A DNA stretch of 64,000 nucleotides, taken from the NCBI GenBank assembly GCA_026413225.1, contig CM048557.1, positions 68,438,987 to 68,502,986 of the forward strand. The letters are read 5' to 3'. This document shows positions 1 to 12,300 of the stretch, one piece after another (positions within the stretch are counted from its first letter, which is position 1; every line of letters starts with the position of its first letter). Position numbers and translations under genes: made by a program. Under the pieces are notes generated by a model. It ran no database searches and was not told where the DNA came from. It was given only the letters and a program-made list of their open reading frames with translations. The DNA comes from Otis tarda. Lineage: Eukaryota > Chordata > Aves > Otidiformes > Otididae.

Positions 1-133
1 AGCACCAGGTTGACCTAATGAGAACAAAAACTGCGGCAAAGGCCTCCTGGGCTGCCCATCTCCTCGCCCTTGGGGTTTTTATTCCCCTTCACGCACCACG
101 GTCGATGCTCACCAGCCCCATCTCTCCCCACAG
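1..133 (+). other. NIN: End of the intron before NIN coding exon 1
   Basis: No coding signal. The stretch ends in a pyrimidine-rich tract and CCCCACAG, a good acceptor, so the transcription start and at least one 5' untranslated exon must lie upstream of the window. Confidence 0.7.
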
Positions 134-337
134 GTGAGCGTGGCAGGCTATGGGATGGATGAAGCTGAGCAGGACCAGTATGAAGCTCGCCTCAAGGAGC
201 TCTTCGACAGCTTCGACAGCACGGGGACGGGGTCCCTGGGGCAGGAGGAGCTCACCGACCTCTGCCACGTGCTGCACCTTGAAGAGGTGGCCCCGGCGCT
301 GCAACAGACCCTCCTCCAAGGCAACCTCCTAGGCAGG
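134..337 (+). CDS. NIN: NIN exon 1 (5' UTR 134-154, coding 155-337)
   Basis: Codes for residues 1-61, ending QGNLLGR. The start at 155 is chosen because MDEAEQDQ... matches the known ninein N-terminus and has G at -3 and G at +4. The frame stays open for seven codons upstream to the acceptor, so exon 1 alone does not exclude an extension. The first EF-hand-like loop is D21 to E32 ([12 protein letters not shown]), which has Gly at position 6 and Glu at position 12 but lacks acidic residues at 3 and 5. The donor is AGG|GTAAGG. The exon itself begins GTGAGC, a donor-like start discussed in the findings. Confidence 0.93.
150..332 (+). other. Out-of-frame upstream ATG and overlapping ORF in NIN exon 1
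   Basis: An ATG at 150 lies 5 nt before the NIN start, in another frame, with G at -3 and G at +4. Its reading frame runs 60 codons to a TAG at 330-332, wholly inside exon 1. It is a real sequence feature, but whether ribosomes use it is unknown. Confidence 0.5.
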
Positions 338-3300
338 GTAAGGCTGGGGCGACGCGGGGGTCCGGGGCTTGCACCAACACCGCGGTGCTTGGGACGCGAT
401 GGGGACCTAAAGCCAAGGCTTGAGCCTGTGGTTTACGTCGGCTTAAGCTGTCGCTAAACTGGTGGGGCTGCATGCAGTCGCGGGCGTTTCTCTGAAGTAG
501 AGAACATTGTCCGACTCCAGCGGTCGCTGGCTGAGCCGCCTTTGGCCGTGTTACCTGATGTGGGTGTCTACAGGCAGCTGCGGTCATCGCAGGGCCACCT
601 AGGACAGGGTTTTTGGGGACAAATGGCTCCTTCCACCTGCGGGGCTGCGCATCCCCCCGGCCGGCGGAGGGGAGCTGCGGCTGGTGAGCACACCGTGCTT
701 TCCAAAGCGGTTTTTTGGTTGCGGTTGTACCTTTCATGGAGTTAAATGCCAGGGTGTTGGCACGAGCTGCTCGCCCTTGAGGGGACCTCCGTGTCCTTGT
801 GCTCCTGTGTTCCTTCCTTCCCAGCACGCTGTGCTCGGATTGCATCAGATGCTTTCTTCAAAATCGCCCTGAAATCCCATCACTGCTCATTAAAATCAGA
901 AAACGCAGAGCGGGGCAGCCAGGGCTCTCGATAGACGGGAGCTAAGCAGCCATCCCGACTCCAATTTCCTATCAAACTGCAGCTTTCGCGAAACAAAATA
1001 ATTCCTTTAACGAACAAAGCCTCCTCTTCCTCGCTTGCCCTGGGGCCGTAGCTCTTCCGCTGACAGCGAGCGACGCTGGTGCGGGAGCACGGATGGATCC
1101 GGACGGAGGTTTCTGACCTTTGGAGTTGCGGCACGGCATTTGCTTGAGCACCGTAGACTTCCCGAGCCGCTCGGGTGCCGTTGTCCGGCTTTGCCGCTCG
1201 CGGGATGGTGGGACAGAGGGAAAGGAAGGATAATCTTTGTCCTCTACATTTCCTCCCATCTCCCCGGCATTTGTGCTCGTTAGCGTCGAAGCGTGAGCCT
1301 GATTTAATAGCTGTCGAATCCCCTGGGTTTCCCGGGAAGCGCGTTCGGGGAGAAGAGCAGCCAACACGTTGCTCCCTGAGCGCCGGCTTCTCGCACCTGC
1401 CCCGCCGGCTCCTTGCCGCAGATGGTCCCGCTCGGCGGTGGGAGCAGCCTTTGTTTGGCTGCTCTTCCAGGGGTCGGGTTTTATGGGAGGGCGCTGGGGA
1501 GAGGGGGGGGAAAGCATTTTGTCCACCGAGGGGGCGACCCGGTGGGGCCACGTGCTTGCTTTTGTGCTGGGGGTTCCGCTCCGGGGATGAACGTGCCGCG
1601 ATGGGGCTGCTGGGTTGGACCGGGAGCCGAGCCGGCGTCCCGCTCTGCGCGATGCTTTGGGGATCTCCGGGATCCAGCGGAGAGGTATAAACCCTGCCCT
1701 GGCTCACAGCGGAGCCAAACCATCCCAGAACCGCTTTCCTCGCGCGGTTGCGTGCGGAGGCGATGCTGGGCAGGAGGCTTGGTTGCAAGGTTGCCCTGTT
1801 CTTCCGTCTTCCCCGCCTGACGTTTCCCTCTGCGACCTTCCGGCCGCTGCTGCTGGAAGGGGTTTGCAAGCAGGGACGAGGCTTTTGGGGAGAGGACCCT
1901 GCCTGAAGATGGAGAGGGAGCTGGAAAAGGAGCCACCAACGCTGGTTTGCCCCAGAGACCAGGGTTGCAGACTGCTGCTTCGTATTGCTTGGCACACACA
2001 CTCTTTTTTTTTTTTTTTTAGTGCTAATAAGTCACAGCTTTAAAGCGGGCGTCAAGATTTTTCAAAGGTGCTGGTGTTGCTCGGCAGCTTGGTTGGTCCC
2101 TGATGGCTGTGGGGAGGCCGGGCTTGCCGTGTTAGTCTTGTTTGCCTCCCGTTTACTCGTCCGGGGAAAATTCTCCTCCCCGGGGACTTCACGTGCCCGC
2201 AGCACCGCGCAGCGCCGTGATCTCGCGGTGCACGTCTCTCCTCCCTGGGGCTGTCTGGCCCAGTCCCTTCGCTGGGAATATTCTCAAAGTAAAAACTGCA
2301 GGCTGTGGCCGTGGGCTTGTGCCTGCCCACATCCCCACAGGCGCCGGAGACGCGTGGATCCTGCCGACACGCGCGCGGGGTGCTGCGTGATGTGGGCATT
2401 GCCTGCTCCGTGTCTTCCGGGGATGCACATCCCAGCCGCGTGCGCGCTGGCATTGAAATGGGATGGAGATGGAGGAGGGTGCTGGGGAGCAGTGGCAAAG
2501 GATGGCTTTCTTTAAAGTGTGAGATATCGGAGCGTTTGGGGCTTGGCTGCCTTGAGCACAGCTCTAACTTTAACGGTTGCGTTTTCTCTTAACTCTTTAA
2601 GTGCTCTCTGTGTACAGACATGCAGCATCCAAGGTCAAACGTGCGCCACACAGACCATTTTTCCCAGTTACCTGGTGTCAGGACCAGCCGGAGGTTTTCC
2701 TGAAGAAAAATATCCCCTCTCTGCCAGCTTGGGCTGCGCCTACGGAGTCAGTGCGCCGCCGCTCGGAAGGCGTCGCGGGACCCCTCTGAACCCATGCGCT
2801 GCTGATTTGCATTTTAAATTTTAAAATCCTGCTGGCGCGGGGGGGCTGGAGGATGGCCACCTCCTGCCCCGCATCCTAATCTTCCCCGGGCTCCTTTGGA
2901 CGTGGCGGTCACGGTAAAATCGCTCTGCGGCCTCGACGCCGGAGCCATCTGTCCCGTGCGCAGCTGCGGCGATGAGGGCTCAGCCCCCTTTCTTCTTCCT
3001 CCTTCCTCTTCTTCGTTAGCGTTTCTTGGCAAACACAAGTTACGGGGCTCGTTAGGCAGGGCAGGTTATGTGTTAGGGGTGCTCTTCGTGCCTGTCCGGG
3101 TGGTTTTACTCTGCCCTCTCGCCCAGCACGTTTGCACGAGTGATGCAAAGTGATTTTTATTTTATTTTCTTGCTGCCGTGCGGCCCCATCCAAACCTGTC
3201 CCCAGCACCCGCCTGAGGGACCGGCTCTGTCTGTCCCCGTGGCCGTTGTCACCGTTCCCTTCTCGAGAAGATGCCGCAGCGGGGGACCTGTTATTCCAAC

Positions 3301-6300
3301 ACCCTCATCTTTATTCATCCTCATTTAGTCTAAATGTCAAGTTTGGGGTTTTTTGTTTTTTTTTTTTTTTTTAATCTGGCAAATCCTCCTATCTCTGTCA
3401 ACTGTCCTTTTTGAAGCACACCAGCCCTTGGGAATGAATGGCAGCAATTAGTATTCAGATGAAGGCGTCCCCCACAAGTTTCTTTAAACGTATTTCGAAC
3501 AGCACGGGGGGCCCGTGGCTGAGCCCCCCTCACTCTGCTATCTCCCCCACTTGCTAGGCAGGATGTTGCTCTTTTTGGGGTTGGCTCGACCCCGGGAACA
3601 AGCTGGCAAACTTCAGACCCGGACTTTGCAGCTTGTGCCTCGCTCGGTGACGTTAAAACCCCCTCCGACCGCGGCTCCTGCCCTTCACGCCGCATTCGCG
3701 GCCGTCGACGCCGACTGCAAGAGCACCCTGGGTGGGTTCTTTAAATCCGAGGTCTCTTGCTCAATGCTAAAAACCTCTCTGAAGATTTATTTAGCCGAAA
3801 GGAATCGTGGCAGCCAGCTCTGCCTCGCCGCTGACCCCTGTCAAATAGCTTCCCCAGCTGTCCCCGCGTTTCCGTCCCCTGCGGCTGGCATTGCTGGCAT
3901 TCCCCGGCGCGGCTGCGAAGGATGCTCTGGCCCCTTGGCAACTGTTCGTGGCGGTGAGGCAGGAGGCTTCCCAGGAAGACAGATGAAAAAGGGGAAGAAA
4001 AAAAAAAAATCCCAACCTCATTCCTCCTTGTTTTTCCCCACAGCCACCCTCCAGGCCTGGTACTTCCAGCCCAGCCCTTGCAGACCTGAGGGAGCCGGGG
4101 CAGGGCTGCCCTGGAAAGGATGCAGCTTTCTGCCATCTGCTTTGGAAAGCGTTTTCTGAAGCTTAATTAGGGCAGTGGAGCACTTCCACAACTGAGTATC
4201 TCATCGCCGGTCAGCACTGGTATCTCGCTGTAGGAGCCACCGACGCTGGCCAGGTCATCTCAAGCCGTGGAGATGCTCCCTGGCCCTCTGGACACGTTTT
4301 TTTGACTTCTTGCTTGATGGAAAAACCCAACTAATGCACTAAAGCTGTGGCTTTGGGTCACTGTGATGATAATAATAATAATAATATATTTTTTTACATG
4401 TTCAAAGACACTGCCTGCGTCTTCACGTCATTTCTCCAGGCCCCAAAACTGAACGAGCCGAGGTTCATCCGCGCCCCTTGCCGAGGTGCTCGGCAGGCAC
4501 ACGTGTGCTCTCGGCTCAGCGTGGCGGTCCGAGAGTTTCACGGTGCTGCCCGCCTTCCTGCTGGATTATTGGCCTGATATTGAATTATCTGCCCCAGCTG
4601 ATTTCCTCCTTTCTTCCTTTTTTTTTTTTTTTTCTCCTCAGGTCCACTTTGATCAATTTAAAGAAGCACTTATCCTCATCTTATCCAGAACCCTGTCAAA
4701 TGAAGAGCACTTCCAAGAACCAGGTAAATACTAAAATTATCTAAAATAGCACACTTTCTTTAGCAAAGCAGACGTGGATGGCTCTCACAGAGGACCTCAG
4801 AAGAGAAAATGCTTTTGAGGTGCTGAGATAAGCTCTTCCGCTTGGATGCCCACGCCTAGGGCGAAGGGAGAGTGAAGTTCTGTGGTGGAGCCTTGTACCA
4901 AAGCATTTTCTGAGCTATTAGATATTTATATCCCATTAGCACGATCTAAATACCCGCAGAGGCATGCGATGTCTGCGTGTAGGCAGACATCCAAAGGCTA
5001 ACAGCGCTTTGGATGTCCCCTGGCTGCTACACGGGCTGAGGTCTCTGTAGCCCACGATGCTGGTGGTCAGGGATGCTGGCAGGTGGACACAGAAATACCC
5101 CTCCTGTCTAGCACTGATTTTTTTCCTTTTTTTATTATTTTTTTTAAAGTCCATTCTTTCCTTGTGTCCAAGATGAGCTCGGTCCTGTAGGAGGCTGCTC
5201 AGAGGTGTCTGTATTTCTCCCAGGGGACAGTCCCAAAAGATGCTTCAGAACAAGACCAGCCCTCTGACAAACCAGTTTGGGGCTGGTCGGACAAAGCAGT
5301 GGGTGCTGCAAGTCCTCCTCGTCTTCTTTTCTCCTTCCCTTTCTTTCGGCCTTGAAAGCAGGGCTTTTTAGACCCTCGGCAGGAAATAGGGCCGCAGCGT
5401 CGGCATGCCTCCCCGCGCGCGATGGGGCTGGGAGCACTGGGGAGGTGTGGGGCCAGGGTGAGGGCTGAGCCTCTGCAGCTCCAGCTGGAGCTGGAGGGGG
5501 GCTGGGGGGTCTGCCTGCTGTCACACCTGTATGTAAATCCCTAATCCTGCCTTCCCAGCAGCAGCGGGAGCGCGAAATCCCCCCCCAAGGAGAAAACAGC
5601 TTAGCAAGGAGGGGGAGAGGGGAAACTCCAGTTTTCCACTCCTGGAGCATCAAGCTCAGCTGGAGCATCCCTTCACGCGGTTTTTCCGCAGGTCAATGGG
5701 CGCTGGGGAGCGAGGGGGGAGCATCGCCGGTGCCTGGCGAGGGGGTCAGGCCTGCCGCCATCCCTTCCAACCCCTCGGAGAGGAGCCGGCACGGAGCGGG
5801 AGCCGGCCCCGGCCAACCAGAACTAATCCGACGCTCTGCATTTATTTGGGAATCCTATAGCTGAGAAGCTCCGGCTTGATTTAAATATAAATAAATCTTC
5901 TAGAAAGGGCTAAATTTGGGGTTATCGCGGGGGAAATTACAAACGCAACCGGCAAGAGGCTGCGTTGGAGCCGGAGGGCCCTCCTTGGGGATGCGTTTCG
6001 GCAGCTGGGCTTTGCGTGGCAGGTAATCAAAGGGCACGCGGCGCAGGTAGGGAGCCCAGGCCTGGCAGGCATTTATTTTTTTAATGCGTTTTGACAGGTC
6101 GGTTAACGCCAAAGTCTTTGCTTCTTTTAATTTAGATCAAACCGGAGATTTGGAGAACGAGGCGCTTTGTGCTGTCGGTGTCAGACTGTCAGCGAGTGTG
6201 GAAATGCTGGTGTCACAGCCCGCCGCGGGCGTGGGGAAAATTGAGTTGAGAGCTCCGAATCGTATCGTTTAAATGAAAATTTAATTTGGGGAGGAAAAAA

Positions 6301-9300
6301 AAAAAAAGAGCACAGATTTTTCAGGCTGTTTGCTGCATCTGGAGAGTTTGCTCTGTAAGGAAGCGGCTGTGTGCCTTGGTGGTTTTACCCAGTGACGTGG
6401 GCGATGGGAAGGTCCCTCGGGTCTGCGCGCGGCCGGAGGGCTCGTGGCTTTGCTCTCCAAACCGGCTGCTCCGGCGCGACGCGGCCAAGGGGACCAGGCA
6501 TGGGATGGCATCGTTGTCCCCGTGGGTGCTGCGCAGCCCGGCTCGGGGAGGGCGGCTCGGCACAAGGAGCCCGTGGGTGACGGAGCCCTGGGGTCACAGC
6601 AGGACCCACGGGCCGGGGACAAGGAACCAAAACTGCCGTGGGACGTAAAAGCAGTTCCTACAGAAGCGGCTGATGGGGGATTCCCTGCTTTTTGCGGGGA
6701 AGCAGCAGGTGGGAGAGGCATTCCGGCTTGCAGAGAGCAGCTAATTTATTTATTTATTTATTTTTGGCAAAGAAGCTATGTTCCCTTTCCGAAGGGAAGA
6801 CTGGCAGGGAGGATGGTCCTGGCGTGCTGCGGGCGCTTTGCCTGGGAAGCAACCCTGAAAACCGAGGCAGGCGGAGTTGCCAGCGCTGCTGCCGTCAGCT
6901 CTGTCCCCTCCAGGACAGAGCTGGCGTGGGGACGCAGACCCAGCTGCGAACCAGAGCGTCGCCAGCTGGGAGACTCCAAGAAAAGTAGAAAAAAAAACCC
7001 TGAATGTGTCTTAAAATAGTGGGAGCGTGGCTGCCGGGGTTTGGTGATCTGGAGAGGTGCTGCGGGGCCGGGGGTCCCGTGGGACCCGGGATGGGTGCTG
7101 CCGATGCTCTTTGGCCATGGGTCGCTGTAGCGGTGAGGGGGTTCTGGGGACAGATTTAAGGAGAGGGAAAGAGTGGGTGATTAGGGGGAAAAAAAAAGCA
7201 ATAATCAGGCTTTTTTCCTCCCCGTTATGGCAGATAAAAAGTCAGCTCCGTGCGTCGGAATCCGGGATAGGGAGGGATTACCGGGGTGGAGCGCAGGATT
7301 ACGGGAACACCCAGGAGAAATTAAAAAGCAGCTTTGACGCCATCCTCCCTGCAGTCACCAGGAGCTGTTGGGGTTTTTTTTTGTGGTTTTTTTGTTTGTT
7401 TGGTTTGGTTTGGGTTTGTTTTGTTTTGTTTTTTTTTTCAAATTCCTGGCACAGAACTGCCCTCCTGAAGAGGAGCCGGTGGGAATGATGCCCTTGCAGG
7501 AATCCCATCCGTGGGGAAAAGGCTGCTCGCGTGGCTGCCAAGGCCTGGCTCCGGCTCCGCAAGCAGACTCGGGTGAGGACAGGTATAAAACCAGTCCCAC
7601 CAAGGTATGAAACCAGTCCCACCATCGGGATGGGGGTGATTCAGGCAGAGGCAATGCCTCTGGGACAAAAAGCCTTGGTTTTGGGTCACGGTGCCCTGGA
7701 CGGGGGGTCCCCAGCAGCCGCCGCTCCCCTCCGCCTCGCTGGCTGAGCCCAAAGTGTGAAATGGGGTCTAGGAGGGGTTTAGACCCAACCCGGCGCCTCG
7801 AGGGACTGGGATTGAGCGGATCCTAGGCCGCGAAGAGGATCCCTCCCTTCCAAATCTTTAAGAGGCAAAAAAATTAATTTAGCCTCAAAACTCCAGGTTC
7901 GCGGGGCGAGGGTCTTCCTCCTCTAAAACCTCTTTTGTCCCCGCTCGATGGCGTTGATGCTGGGCCCAGGGAAATGCTGCTCGCCATCAAGGGGAGCCCC
8001 CCCGCTCCTCCCCGAGCGTCTGAGGGCAGAGCAGGATTTTGAAATGATTTATCCAGCGCAGAAAAGGAGAAAATCAAGTGGAAATCTCTAACCATGGAGA
8101 TGTTTAACTGCCGACATGGACAGGGGGAACGAGCTGCGGAGGTGATGGCTTCTGTCTGCAGCGCTTAAATCGGGGGGTTTCTTGTGAAATGCAGATTCAC
8201 GGGTTTGTTTTGTTGGTTGTTTGTTTTTGTTTTTTTCAGGGGGCATTTTGGGGGCCACAGACCCCCAGGCAGCAGAGCAGGGAGGTGAGAGGTTCTCTCC
8301 GCAGCTCCTGCCCTCGCCCCCAACCCGGGGGCAGTTCGGGGGGCAGATCAGCCCCCAGGGTCTCATTAGGCGCCGGCTCCGAGTGTGTTTTCCTAACCCC
8401 GCGCTGCCGAGGGCTGTGGGATGCAGGGAGGGTTCGACCTCCTTTCTTTTTTTTCCCCCTCCGCAGCTTGTCAGCCACGAGCAGCATCTCGCCTTGCTGC
8501 TGGTTGCGGGAGGGAGTACCAGAGGCCAGAGTCCAGCAAGAGCAGCTTCCCCTTGGTGTTCGGTTCAAAACAGGGGTATATTTTACTGTGTTTGGGATAA
8601 AAAGCATGCAGGGCTGTCTCATGGGCATCTGTCTCATGAGAAGCATTGATTTTTGGTATCTCCTCCTTATTTTCCGCCCGTGTCTTTGAAAGTAGGTGTC
8701 AACTGAGCGGCTCTTTCCATCCCTCCTCATCAGTTTTGGCTGGAAATGAGAAACTCGGTCCAGCTCACCAGTGAACTTTCTGTGCTCGGGGAGCACAACT
8801 TGCTGGGTTTTGTCGGCGTGCGTGCTCAGCTTTCCCCAAATACCCAGGACAGCGGGAGCATCGAGGGTGCCGGCTGCTGTGCTGGGAGTTTGGGTTGGGA
8901 AAGCAGGAGGGCGGATGAGGATGCTGCATGTATGGCAGGTATCCATGCCCACGGGGCCCAGAGATGATGGTGCACAGGGCTTTCTGTGAAGGAGAAGGGT
9001 CCGTGCTCCCAGGGATGGGGCTGCGGCACGCGGTTCCTTACCCCCGTGCGATGCCCGTGGCCCCGTATCACGAGAGCTGTGCGCTCAGCAGCCAACGGCA
9101 CGAAGGTGCACAGGGGCTTGCAGGGGATGAGCTGTAACCCAGCAGTAACAAAAGCACCCTGGCTCTGGAAACGGGATTTCGGGGTGCCTGAGCTGAGGTC
9201 CTCTCGGTAGCTGGGCTTGAGACCGGAGCCGGTTTCAAAGTCAGAGCTTTGCAAGGCGGGAGCAAACCTTCTGCTCTTCTCAAACCATGAAGGGTCACCT

Positions 9301-12300
9301 TTCCCTCCCAGAGATTGTTCTCAGGCTTCAGAATTTTTTACTTGCAGAGGCAAAACAAGCACCCCCAGTTGCTCAGACCAAAGAGGAGAGAGAAATCGGC
9401 TGCCGGCCTCCTTAAAGCACAGAAGTGGGGAGACCCTCGCGTTTCCCCGCGGTGAAAGCGCTGGCGGGGCAGCATGGCACGAAGGCACTGGTATTTCCAT
9501 GCACAGCTGGAATTTCAGTTGCCACAGGGGTTAAACGCTGTCGGGGTGGAAACGGGACGCTTCTGAGCATTGGGAAATCCAGAAGGAAATGAAGCCATCG
9601 CTTCATTATTGCTAAATTGCAGCTTCTTTCCCCCCACATCTTTCCAAAGACAGATGGGCACGGAGGTGTGTTTGTCTTGGAGGAGGAAAAATTATTTCTC
9701 AGGGAAAAAAAAAAAAAAAAACAAACCAAACAAAGGCCCCCTCAGCCTTCTTCTGCAAGGGCGAGGGAGATGGCAGGGAGAAAATAAATGGGTGAATGAG
9801 TAGCCACAAATATTAGCATTTCAGAGAGAGCTGCTGGATGGAGATTGTTCACCACCGGGCAGGCTTTAATAGGAGCGATAAGGTTTGCTTTTGTTCTTGG
9901 GCTCTTACTTAATCAGCCTGTCTCATTGCGATTTTTTTTTTCTTTTTTTTTTTTTTTCCTATCGGCGCACTTTATCACGCAACTTTCATGTGCGAGTCCC
10001 AGCTGCTGCAAATCTTGTTAAAGCGGCCCCGTTCAAACACGGGCGCCGGGTTTGTTCCCTAGAGCTGCAACAGGGATGGATGGCGCGCGGGGCTGGAGGA
10101 ATCAAAGCACTCCCAGGCCTGTGTATTTTATAATTCATTGCATCGCTAAGTCGCAGAATATTTTTTCCTCTAACAAGCTTGAAGCCTTCTTCCGTATCTA
10201 AAGGAATATTTTTCCGAGGAGGCAATTGGGCAGGGGGGGTTTCTCCGTACCGTTTGTCAGTGATTGAACAGCTTCCCTGCTCTTTATTAGTATTGCGCTC
10301 TCGCGTTTATTTGGTACCGGAGCGCTCCGCAAATAAAATTTTAAGAAGCTGCTGCTCTCGCCGCTGCCTCGGTGCGCCGTGAGAGGCGGAAAATAAAGAT
10401 GATCGAGTCCCGGGGGGGGTTTTCGACGGTAAGGTTAGCAAACAGCAAAACAAAGCGTGGCAGAGAGCCTTTCCCTAATTGAATCCCTGGTTAATTTGGT
10501 CCTCGTCTAATTTGCCCCCTGCTCCAGACGTCGGGTGATTCGTACCGAAAATAGCCCGGAACGTGCTTATTTATTTTTCATTTTGATCCCCATCTGCGAG
10601 TGCTCCCGGATAATTCATTCCCCGAAGGCAGGAGCTTGCTGCGGGAAGCTGGAGCCGGGGAATGCGAGCGGAGCCGCGCAAACCCCTGTAATTAGATGAC
10701 GACGACTCCAAAGGGTTATTTATTTAGATCTTGCAGTTGGTGTTCGTCGCACAGCGCAAGCTGGGGCCTGCCCCGCCGTCGCCCTCATCAGCTGCTCGTG
10801 TCAGCCCCCGGGAGATGTTCACCTCCAAACTTTCCCAATTTTTTTTTTTTTTTTTTTCCACTGCCCTGGTTGTTTTCACACTTTTAATCGAGCTGTGATT
10901 TAAATCTGCCGAAAGCAGCGGTGGTCGCCCAGGTGTCTGTGTAATCTGGAGACTTGAGCTGCCTAAGCGCAACGCTGTCCCTAATTAAACCTGCCCGGTG
11001 CCACTAATGAAGATTAGTGCAAGGGAGGAGAGACCTAATGGACTTTCCATCCGAGGCTGTGTTTGCAAGGTTGAGGGAGCCCTGATTCCACTTTTTTTTT
11101 TCCTTTTGAGCAGGACCAATTCCAACCCATCAGGCCCGATGCCACGGTGAAGGTAGTAGTCCTGGAAAGGAGCAGCACGGTGGGGATGGTGGTGGCGATT
11201 CGGTGCTCAAAACACTGCAATCAAACCAGCCCTGTGTGCTGGATCTCCAAAAATCATGTTACCAATGCACTTTGTTCTTTAATTTCACAGATTCTTCCCC
11301 CGAAGCACAACCCAAGTACATCAAAGGCGGCAAACGCTACGGCCGGCGGTCCCTGCCGGAGTTCCAGGAGTCGGTGGAGGACTTTGCGGAGGTGACGGTC
11401 ATCGAGCCGCTGGGCGAGGAAGCGTGTCCCCCACACATCGCCTCCAGCGGCTGCGAGGAGGTGAGCAGGAAGGGGCTGGGCCGTCCCCCCCAAATGTCGC
11501 TGCTCCTCACGCCATCCTAGGGCCGGGCGCCCGTGCCGCTTGCCTCCCCGCGCTCCTGGCTGCGGCGCGGGCCAGCAATTAAGCGAGGGCCGCGACGCTG
11601 CCTCTGTGGCTAACAAAGTGTGGGCTGGGAGCTAAGCGAGCAGAAGGAGCACGTCCTCATCCATTAGCTCGTCCGCAAAATCCTGGCTGTGGCTGCGGCA
11701 CACTCTGGTAGAGGGGAGGAGGAGTGGTGAGCGGCAGAGCAGCTGCCTTGGGACGATGCCCTAAATCCAGAACCACCAGCTTCTCCGGTCAGTCCTCTGT
11801 GTTTTATTTTCCCAGCAAAAAGCTTGCATGCTCCAGAACCAAAGCAAAACGCTGACCGTCCCAGGAGCTGCACGGCTCCCGGCAGCCCCCGTGCCCCATC
11901 TCTGCTTGCACATGTACTTCCTCAGAAATCCAGAATTTTTTTCCCACCCGGATTTTGCGATCCAAATTAGTGCGATCCAAATTAGTGGCTCCCTTTATCC
12001 CAGTACTTTCAGCCTCAGAATCTCCTCTTGCTTTTCCAGAACAGAAAAGCAAAAGGTGACGAGCGGTTGGGTTTGGTGGCGCGGTAGCATACGGCCACAG
12101 CAGTGTTTCCCTGGAGCCGGGCTCGTTCCAGCCAGGCCCGGTTTGCCAAGTATTGTCGATTCAGTGTTGAGTGTTCAGGAGCGCGTGGTGGGAGTTTTCC
12201 AGCGGGAAGGAGAAATGCTGCTGCTTTCTCCCCTCCTCTGTCCCCTGGCTTCGCTTGCATAGGTGGATGCCCAACCCTGCATGGGGAAGCAAGGGAGGCT

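Larger units (their letters stand above)
4724..11290 (+). other. NIN intron 2 (largest intron, no gene recognised)
   Basis: 6.6 kb, mostly GC-rich. It holds a (TTTA)n run at 6743-6764, a T/G-rich tract at 7374-7438, a two-copy 22-bp repeat at 7582-7624 and several homopolymer tracts. Between about 10480 and 11020 it turns AT-richer and carries several TAAT cores, including an inverted repeat at 11002-11019. No coding exon or recognisable transposon was seen. Confidence 0.55.

Noticed and set aside
880..2001. Long minus-strand open frame (373 codons) in NIN intron 1
   Set aside because: It lies in very GC-rich intron where stop codons are rare, and overlapping long frames exist on both strands. 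The product is low-complexity Arg/Pro/Ser-rich and unrecognised, with no splice or promoter context.
8236..8952. Minus-strand open frame (238 codons) in NIN intron 2
   Set aside because: Same GC-rich shadow effect. No domain, hydrophobic pattern or homologue recognised.
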